64,000 nt of DNA from Nymphaea colorata. Taxonomy: Eukaryota > Streptophyta > Magnoliopsida > Nymphaeales > Nymphaeaceae. The notes under the pieces are model-generated. The model saw nothing but the letters and a program-made list of their open reading frames with translations. It had not been told where the DNA came from and did not search any database. Below, piece after piece: positions 57,785 through 64,000 of this stretch (position 1 is its first letter; each line of letters opens with the position of its first letter). The position numbers and the translations under genes were made by a program. The stretch lies in NCBI RefSeq assembly GCF_008831285.2, contig NC_045148.1, positions 24,255,298 to 24,319,297 on the forward strand. Reading direction: 5' to 3'.

Positions 57785-58380
57785 TTCTCTTCTAGAAATT
57801 TTTGTTATTTTCTTTTTCAAATTGTAGGAGTCTCAGGTCTACTGCTTTCGAAGAAGTTGCTTCAGATTTCCAAATCCAGCGGCACCGCTGATGATTGCAT
57901 CAATGAGACATTTCCTTGGTACCCCTTATCTTATTTCCTTTAACCACTTCTCAACCCTATTCAATCCCAACTCTATAGAAAATTTGCCTATGTTGGATAA
58001 AATTTTATCAAGTATGGATCATGCTCCACACTCCAACACCATATCACTCAACCGTTTTTGCCAATCAGACTATGTTATCCAATTAGGTTGAAATATTCGC
58101 TTGAGTCAGCAGGTTCATTCAAATCTATGCTAAATCAGTTTAATCCAGTTCACATGTTTTTTTTTTAAACAATGTTTTTTATTAGCTTTTATACATTGTT
58201 TATTTATTTTCCAATAAATTCTATTTTTTAATATTTTGTGCTGATTCACAACTAAATCGTCTAGATCACCGGATTGGTCGACACATCGAAGAGGCTGATT
58301 TACTTCCACTGATCTTCTTTGTCCCAAGCCTGTGTGTTTTACAAATTATTGCACTTCTATAGATTCTCTTCCAGAAAAAT
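57785..58380 (-). repeat. LRR-RLK upstream block D (inverted)
   Basis: On the minus strand, 58,140-57,785 follows the receptor-kinase upstream region: about 58,140-58,050 matches 29,970-30,040, then gattgaatag-type sequence (about 57,963), tgccgctggatttggaaatc (about 57,889-57,870), a gacctgag-type segment, and finally the leader ttctagaagagaat (57,799-57,786), where similarity ends abruptly. No signal peptide, LRR or kinase follows. The stretch 58,230-58,290 resembles the foldback arms at 17.1 kb. Confidence 0.6.
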
Positions 58381-59020
58381 TCGTTTTTTTTGTTTAATTC
58401 AAATTGTTGGAAGAGTAAAGTCTAAGAGCAAAAAGAAGGAAATCGTTTGTTATTTCCACACTCAGCGCCTTTGGCACAGCTGATAACATCAAGGGGGCCT
58501 TTTCTTCAACTGACTGGTCCATGAAATTGAAAACAAATATTGTTGACTCGATTCAGAACCGGTTTTACTGATTAAGATACACAATTTAATTAAGGTGCTA
58601 AGGAATGTATTTACCTAAATAATGTTATCGCAATGAGCAATTATCAGGCTGCTTTTGTATCCTCTTCCCTAAAATATTCGCGGTTTTTTTTTTTGGTTAA
58701 ATTGAAGTTGTTGGAAGAGTCCTAAGTCTTGTGCTCATGAAAAGTACGTGATATCGCTTGTTGTTTCCACGCTCGGGTGTCTACAGCATGGCAGAAGATC
58801 ACATCAATGGACTTTTTCTAATTCCACATCCATCACCTTGCTTGACACGCAAAATTACATCAACAACACTTTTCTTCACAACCCTTAACAACATATTTCC
58901 AATGTCATGTTCCCTTCTCTTCATGCCTTCTCTTATCTTCTTGCCAGTTTTTGTAACATTTTTTTTTTTGGGTTTTTCAATCGAACGGCCTACACTACAT
59001 TTAGTAGACCGGCCCTGTTG
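58381..59020. repeat. Direct ~130-bp duplication
   Basis: Sequence at about 58,405-58,510 (ttgttggaagagtaaagtct; cgtttgttatttccacactc; acatcaagggggccttttct) recurs at about 58,707-58,820 (ttgttggaagagtcctaagt; gcttgttgtttccacgctcg; acatcaatggactttttct). Nothing coding recognised. Confidence 0.5.
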
Positions 59021-59021
59021 G

Positions 59022-59410
59022 TAGGGCTGCACATGACGGCTCGACTGGGCTCAAAAGACTTGAGCTCAAGTTTGAGCTCGGCTCAACTCGAGTCGGACAA
59101 CTTATAGCAAGCTCGAGTTTGACTCGACCACACAAAATCGAGCTCGACATCAACTCGTTTAACCCATTTAACTTGTTTAGGCATTAACTCATGTAAGCAT
59201 TAAATCGTTAAAGTGTTAATGTCTTGTAAATGTTAACTCGTGTAACTTGTGAAAATTTGTTTTTACCCTCAAAGTTTAAAGTTTAAACCAGTGATTTGAT
59301 GAACCGGTTTTTGCAATATTATAAAGATACCAGTGCGAGTAAGTCAATCAAGTATAAATGAGCTAAGTTCCAAAAATCGAACTCGACTCATTTATCGTTT
59401 CCAGTATAAT
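59022..59410. mobile_element. CGAGCTCGAG-family hAT miniature element, right end unclear
   Basis: Left terminus TAGGGCTGCACATGACGGCT with following GAGCTC/CTCGAG motifs as in the other copies. The right end fades near 59,400 without a recognisable terminus or target duplication. It includes a short tandem tttaac/cgtgtaa-type array (59,155-59,250). Confidence 0.55.
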
Positions 59411-59739
59411 TGTAGCTTGACCATCGATCGATCATTTGGGCATTCAGCCCGTCCGCATCGCTATATATATATGAACTTCTTTATTCTTGTATGTTTTGAA
59501 CTTTGAAGATTAGACCATAATGAATGGTAGCTTTTATGAATCTTAATATTCTCTTGACAGCTCCCATTGAGATTCTACTGGATCCTAATAAATTGGCTGA
59601 ACCTTGTAGTACCCCCAATTTTCAAGTTTCATATACATGTAGCATTTTCACAATTATTTTCAACAATTTGGGTTCCCAAGTAATTCATTCGCAGTTCTGA
59701 TCCCAATTACCCTCTAATTTGGTTATCGACTATATTTTG

Positions 59740-60130
59740 GAACTCATCTAAATTTAAATCTAAAATTCCAAAAACCTACCTCAATCTAAGCTGATAATTC
59801 ATGCCAAATCTAGATCTAAACCCAATCCAAAATCCAAGTCAATATTCAAAAACCAAGCCTTAGATCCAAATCTCGATCCAAATCCAACTTTAGATAAAAA
59901 AAATAGATCAATGGATCCCATCTGGATCTAAAAGTGAGCTCTAGATCTAAAACTAAGCCTTAGATCCAAATTCAAATTTTTAGATCCAAAATAGACCTTA
60001 GATCTAAATCCAAATCCAAATCCAAATCCAAGCCCCAAATCCCAAATCCTGCCCTAGATCCAAAAGGAAGTTAAAAGTTCATAATTACACTCGAGAATCA
60101 AAATCGGGCCCAAACTAGAAATAGATTCAG
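59740..60130. repeat. AGATCCAAATCC-type degenerate repeat
   Basis: Degenerate short-period array (agatctaaatcc, agatccaaa, aatccaaatccaaatccaaa near 60,006) of about 390 bp. Possibly related to the GGATTCAGATTC family but more satellite-like. Confidence 0.5.
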
Positions 60131-61440
60131 AAAATCCAAGCCCCAATCACTCAAATGTTTAAAATTGAGACCAAGAATCAATTCTCATTATCTCTTCCTC
60201 TTCTACTAGTTTTTCTCTTTATTTCTTTCCACTCACTTACAAATCTTTAACAAATCTTTATTTCTCTCTCTTAATTTTCTCTTAACATCTATTGCTCTTT
60301 TACTAGTTTTCTCAGTCTATATTTTCTTTCTCTTAAAAATCTTTATCTCACTCCCTCTACCTGTTTTGAAAAAGGTTTATCCTTTGCTTTATAAAATTTG
60401 AACTTCTTTAGCAAGTACCACACCACATATAGGTTGAAGATGATGTTTGGGTGAATATGAAATGCATTGAGAATGAACATAGCTTAAGACTAGTTACCCA
60501 TCATAAAGGTGTCAGGAATGGCCAGCCTCGTACTGAGGGGTTAGTCCCTTTTTTCTCTTTTGAAAATGAAAATCATTTTCGATACACTCCAAAAGCAAAC
60601 CTAAACAAATTTTGGGACACAAACAACCCTATTTACACAAAGCAATATCTGGCTGGGTGAGGGGCACATATTGCAACTCCCACAATACTTCAATATAAAG
60701 TATTATACTTAAACTTCAAACTGTGACCGGCAATAATTTTATGAATGTGGCCATCAGCGTGCATTTTTATATGCTTGAAAGATTAAAGATATTATTTCTT
60801 TGATAAACACCAAGCTTCCTCTTAACATTGGTGGATTCACTTCTAGGAAATAGATGAGATTTTCCAGGTTCACTTTTGCTTGTAGGGGGAAGGGTCTTCT
60901 ATTTAACTAACAGGGTCATTTCATCACTTCTAGTCCTGACAATGGTCTTTCGTTAGAGGGCCATTAATATTACATACTCCAATAACACAAGGATACTCAC
61001 AGCATATATTCTCATCCTCCTCATTCCAAGGCTTTCTTTTCATAACATTGGACATCAGTGCAAAACTTACTGGAATTGTGCACTTTTATTCATTCTTCTT
61101 GTTGTGCATTTTTTTGGTTGGTTTGAGAAATTGTGCTAAGGATATAGTACATCAAAATATTAGAAAATTGAAAGGATTTATGTGAACTATGGCTATACTG
61201 GTGTCCTTACTTAGAACAAAGCACAACTGCAAAAATGGACAAAGTTCCAAGCCTCTTTCACGTAACTTGCACTGGAAATGTGAGTTGTTCTACAAGATTA
61301 GTCATTCAAATGCCTTAGGAATAGAACACCCAAGGATATTAAACATATCTTTATTAAATCGTTTACGCAACTGTAATTGAGCAATGCAAGTGAGAGCTTT
61401 CATCAAAGGAATCAAACTACATTTCCACCTCCAACTATTT
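60131..61440. other. Unrecognised intergenic sequence
   Basis: CT-rich at 60,180-60,370, then AT-rich. No recognisable gene or repeat. Confidence 0.4.
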
Positions 61441-62028
61441 TAGCCAATGGCTGGTCGTGCCCCGGAATTAAATTTCATTGCATCTATGGATATATTTGAG
61501 TTTCCTTCTATCATTTTTGTCTTATGTCGTATCCTTCTCAGCCCTACAACCACTTCGTTCATGTGCATTCTCTCATTTGGAGACACATTTGAACATGACA
61601 AGCCTATCTCCATTATCATTACAACAGCTCATTCATAGCATCTGATCTTTCAGTTGGAATAGTATTGCTTTCATTCAAAAGATGGCTGTCAGTGACATCT
61701 GAATTGCAACAGGAAATGCTTCAGTCACCCATTGCCTCAAACTAAATCCCATCAACTATTCATCAGTAGGCTTTCTTCCTGTAAACATCTCAAGGAGCAG
61801 AATTCCATAGCTGTAGACATCGGCTTTGGCTGACACCTTTCCGGCCATCCCAATTCTATTCAACCACTCAACAATATTAGACATGATTATCAAGCACAAT
61901 ATAATTAGCCAATGCTCATCTATGACTTAAGATCAATATAATGGACTTAAGATCAATTGAACCATCAATCCTGCCTTTCTCTTGTTGTATTCTCATATAT
62001 ACATCAAAAAAAGAATACAAGATTATGA

Positions 62029-62326
62029 TTTAGAACTAGACATTGTTATCGGGCTGGATCGGGTCTGGGTCCGAGCCCCGCCCGATAATGTATCAGGCCG
62101 GCCCGGGTATACCGACGGGGGCCCGATCCATCCTGATAACTTTAAAATATTAATTTTATTTTATTAATTATATATTACTGTTATTTAAAATATAATTTAT
62201 ATTCAAAAATTTTAAATATTTTTTTATGTAACTGGGCCAGGCCTGGGCTCAGATTTCGGACATCAGGCCAGCCCGAACCAAGTTCTTATCGGGCCGGGCT
62301 GGCCCAATGCCAGGTCTATTTAGAAC
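62029..62326. mobile_element. Miniature hAT element in LRR-RLK intron, 8-bp TSD
   Basis: 282-bp element (62,037-62,318) with a perfect 8-bp target duplication TTTAGAAC (62,029-62,036 and 62,319-62,326). Short terminal inverted repeats are TAGACATTG and the complement TAGACCTGG. GC-rich GGCCCG/CGGGCC ends flank an AT-rich core. It lies in the intron of the inverted receptor-kinase pseudogene; the homologous intron at 45,090-46,079 lacks it. Same family as 5,977-6,302. Confidence 0.8.
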
Positions 62327-62892
62327 TGAAGTCCTATATATGTATGATACAAAGTGCTCTTAAAAGAATTCAACATGTATCCATATTTTTTCTATGGGGC
62401 ATGTGAGATTTGTTGAGTTTCATTAATTGTATGGTGCAGTGATTTCACAACTTTAAGGCCTAATCAACTTATCTTCCTTCTAATTCTCCAGTGACCTATC
62501 TCAATGTTCTTAAATGGCTCCTAATCGGTGTGAATTATTCAGTAGTGCTGATTGTTAACCAGTCTGAAGCCATTAGGTAGAAAGGCATTTACGATTAGGA
62601 TTGTTTTATACAAGAAAGGAAAAAGTTTATAACTTCTGTTAAAAAAGAAGATCAAGTGAAGTTTCTTGTTGGTTGAGGACATGCAAACAACAGATGTGTA
62701 CATGATCCACATGAACAATGAATGCATTGTCCATGTAAAATGTTTATCAATGACCTTTACATTATTGAGCTAGGACCACTTGTGCATGTCTTTATGTGTG
62801 AACTACCAAGTCATGATAATTAGATGGATCATGTGTGTTTTCACATCAATAATATATTTATTGATTTCATATGCAACCATAGAAGAGTATAT

Positions 62893-62996
62893 TATAGATA
62901 TATACATATGTATATTATATACATACTTATATATATTACTACATATATATTATATATATATATATATGTATATATTATATATATATATATGTATGT
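62893..62996. repeat. (TA)n-rich tract in LRR-RLK intron
   Basis: About 100 bp of TATA/TATG repeats with interruptions. The homologous intron at 45.6 kb also has a TA run. Confidence 0.9.
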
Positions 62997-64000
62997 AAGA
63001 CAATAAATCAGAGATAGTATGTACCTGGTGCAATGTAACCGTGGTTCGAGAGTAGCTGTAAGAGTAGAGGAATTCAGACCAACTAGAATCTTTGAATTCC
63101 AAAATCGCTGATCTATGCTGTCATGTTTCATCTATAAGCACATTACTTGGCTTCAGATCACAATGACTATAGTCTCCGAGTAACCATGGTGAAGATATTC
63201 TGAGCACAAGCACTCAATCATATATCCAATCTTTGAAGAGATTCAAGCGATGGTCACCTGAATATAGACAGACTTATAGGCTGCCAAGGGGCATGTATTG
63301 GTCACCTGAATCTGTACTAGAGCAACGTAATGACTTTACAGGTTTCGGTGCCTGATTTGGCGCAGGACAGTGCAGTCGATGTCCAATGATTTTGGTATCT
63401 TACCAGAAAGGTTGTTATGGTAAGGTCAATAGTGTCAAGGTTTAGCATGTGATCAAGTTGTTCAGAAATGTGACCAACAAATGTGTTCCAAGAGAGATTC
63501 AAATACTTTAGCATTTAGAGCTCTGATAATGATGCAGGAAACTCTCCGCTCAACTTGTTTGCAGAGATATCCATGTTTATCATCATGGCAAAATTCCCAA
63601 GACCCAAAGGCAAGTGACCCCAGTGAAGGAGTTGTCCTGCAAGTACAGCACCAACAAGTCCTTCAACTCACAAAGACCTGGCAGTAGTGTTGATGATAAA
63701 TTGTTTGAGCTTAGATCTAGGCTTCGCACACTAGTGATATTATTTATAGAGCTTCAAATTGACCCAATTAGAATGTTGTGGTCAATATAAAAACAGACAT
63801 GCTGACCAACTCGTAAAGTGAGTCTGGAATTGAACCTTCTAATCATTGCCAGAAAGACCAAATGTTTGTAACCTGTTCATTGATCCTATATTGGTGAACG
63901 AGTCCTTTTATTTTGTTGAATCTCAAATCTAACGAAATTAAATTGGTCAAGTTGGCTAAGGCCAATGGGATAGTACCTTCAATCAGATTGGAGGAAAGCA

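Larger units (their letters stand above)
61441..64000 (-). pseudogene. LRR-RLK pseudogene, inverted, runs off right edge
   Basis: Same family as the 42.5-kb pseudogene, oriented tail-to-tail with it. On the minus strand, LRR sequence runs from the window edge to about 63,360 (MLKYLNLSWNTFVGHISEQL near 63,514). It then jumps to the kinase activation region: the segment equivalent to the membrane span and kinase N-lobe (glycine loop and VAVK) is missing, about 0.5 kb by comparison. The C-lobe part (63,300-63,025) keeps GATCTGAAGCCAAGTAAT (DLKPSN) and the DFG region with small deletions. The intron is 63,024-61,856, again splitting APE. Exon 2 starts at 61,855 with one T fewer than its homologue, a frameshift, and has a stop near 61,750. 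The intron carries a hAT miniature element and a TA tract. Non-functional; the 5' part lies outside the window. Confidence 0.85.

Noticed and set aside
62780-63131. Ile/Tyr-rich frames
   Set aside because: Direct translations of a (TA)n tract in an intron.
1-64000. tRNA and rRNA genes
   Set aside because: Scanned by eye for tRNA B-box-like GGTTCGANTCC strings and conserved rRNA motifs; none found in plausible context. A covariance-model search would be decisive.

Overview
This is nuclear DNA of a flowering plant. The evidence is spliceosomal GT-AG introns, plant-type LRR receptor kinases of the Xa21/EFR/FLS2 type, Ty1-copia elements primed by initiator Met-tRNA, L1-type LINEs, a plant hAT transposon and abundant (TA)n/(CA)n/(CT)n microsatellites in AT-rich intergenic sequence. 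I cannot name the species. The density of decayed elements resembles a large, repeat-rich genome, but nothing here is diagnostic of a lineage. There are no bacterial-style operons, no CRISPR array, and no rRNA or tRNA gene that I can see.

The window is a graveyard of one non-RD LRR receptor-kinase (LRR-RLK) family, broken up by transposons. The best copy (42.5-46.4 kb, +) keeps signal peptide, LRRs, membrane segment, kinase and one intron, but has five in-frame stops and two frameshifts. A second copy (61.4-64.0 kb, -) has lost the segment between the LRRs and the kinase C-lobe and runs off the right edge. Further remnants are 5' ends (10.75-11.2 kb -, 17.4-18.4 kb +, 29.9-30.9 kb +, a weak one at 40.9 kb -), an upstream block only (57.8-58.4 kb -) and a kinase C-terminus (33.6-33.8 kb +). 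The upstream (promoter/leader) block recurs about every 12 kb on the + strand, at 18.1, 30.5 and 42.2 kb, which suggests an old tandem array.

Layout: 0.7-3.15 kb, two tandem copies of an unidentified ~1.2 kb repeat (R1), with inverted copies at 13.1-16.3 and 21.9-22.8 kb. 3.58-4.52 kb, a non-autonomous hAT element with perfect 8-bp target duplication that may carry a captured gene 5' end. 8.1-8.4 kb (-), a plausible intact gene for a 72-residue secreted peptide with a TATA box. 18.6-21.3 kb, a LINE 3' half split by an insertion. 24.6-29.75 kb, a Ty1-copia element with 5' LTR and primer-binding site, riddled with stops. 30.9-32.0 kb (-), a second copia LTR remnant. 36.3-38.2 kb, unrecognised, less AT-rich, transcript-like sequence. 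47.4-48.8 kb, a LINE ORF1-like (DUF4283) pseudogene interrupted by a 4,739-bp hAT transposon (48,816-53,554) with 8-bp target duplication, terminal inverted repeats and an open two-exon transposase. 55.0-56.5 kb, an inverted partial copy of the same LINE-like sequence. 57.4-57.6 kb, an orphan promoter/first-exon-like segment.

Only two coding units look intact: the hAT transposase (which nevertheless seems to lack the conserved CxxH segment) and the small secreted peptide. The most interesting signals are the repeated LRR-RLK upstream block, a ~105-bp-arm foldback beside one of its copies, the hAT element, and the possible gene fragment inside the small hAT element.
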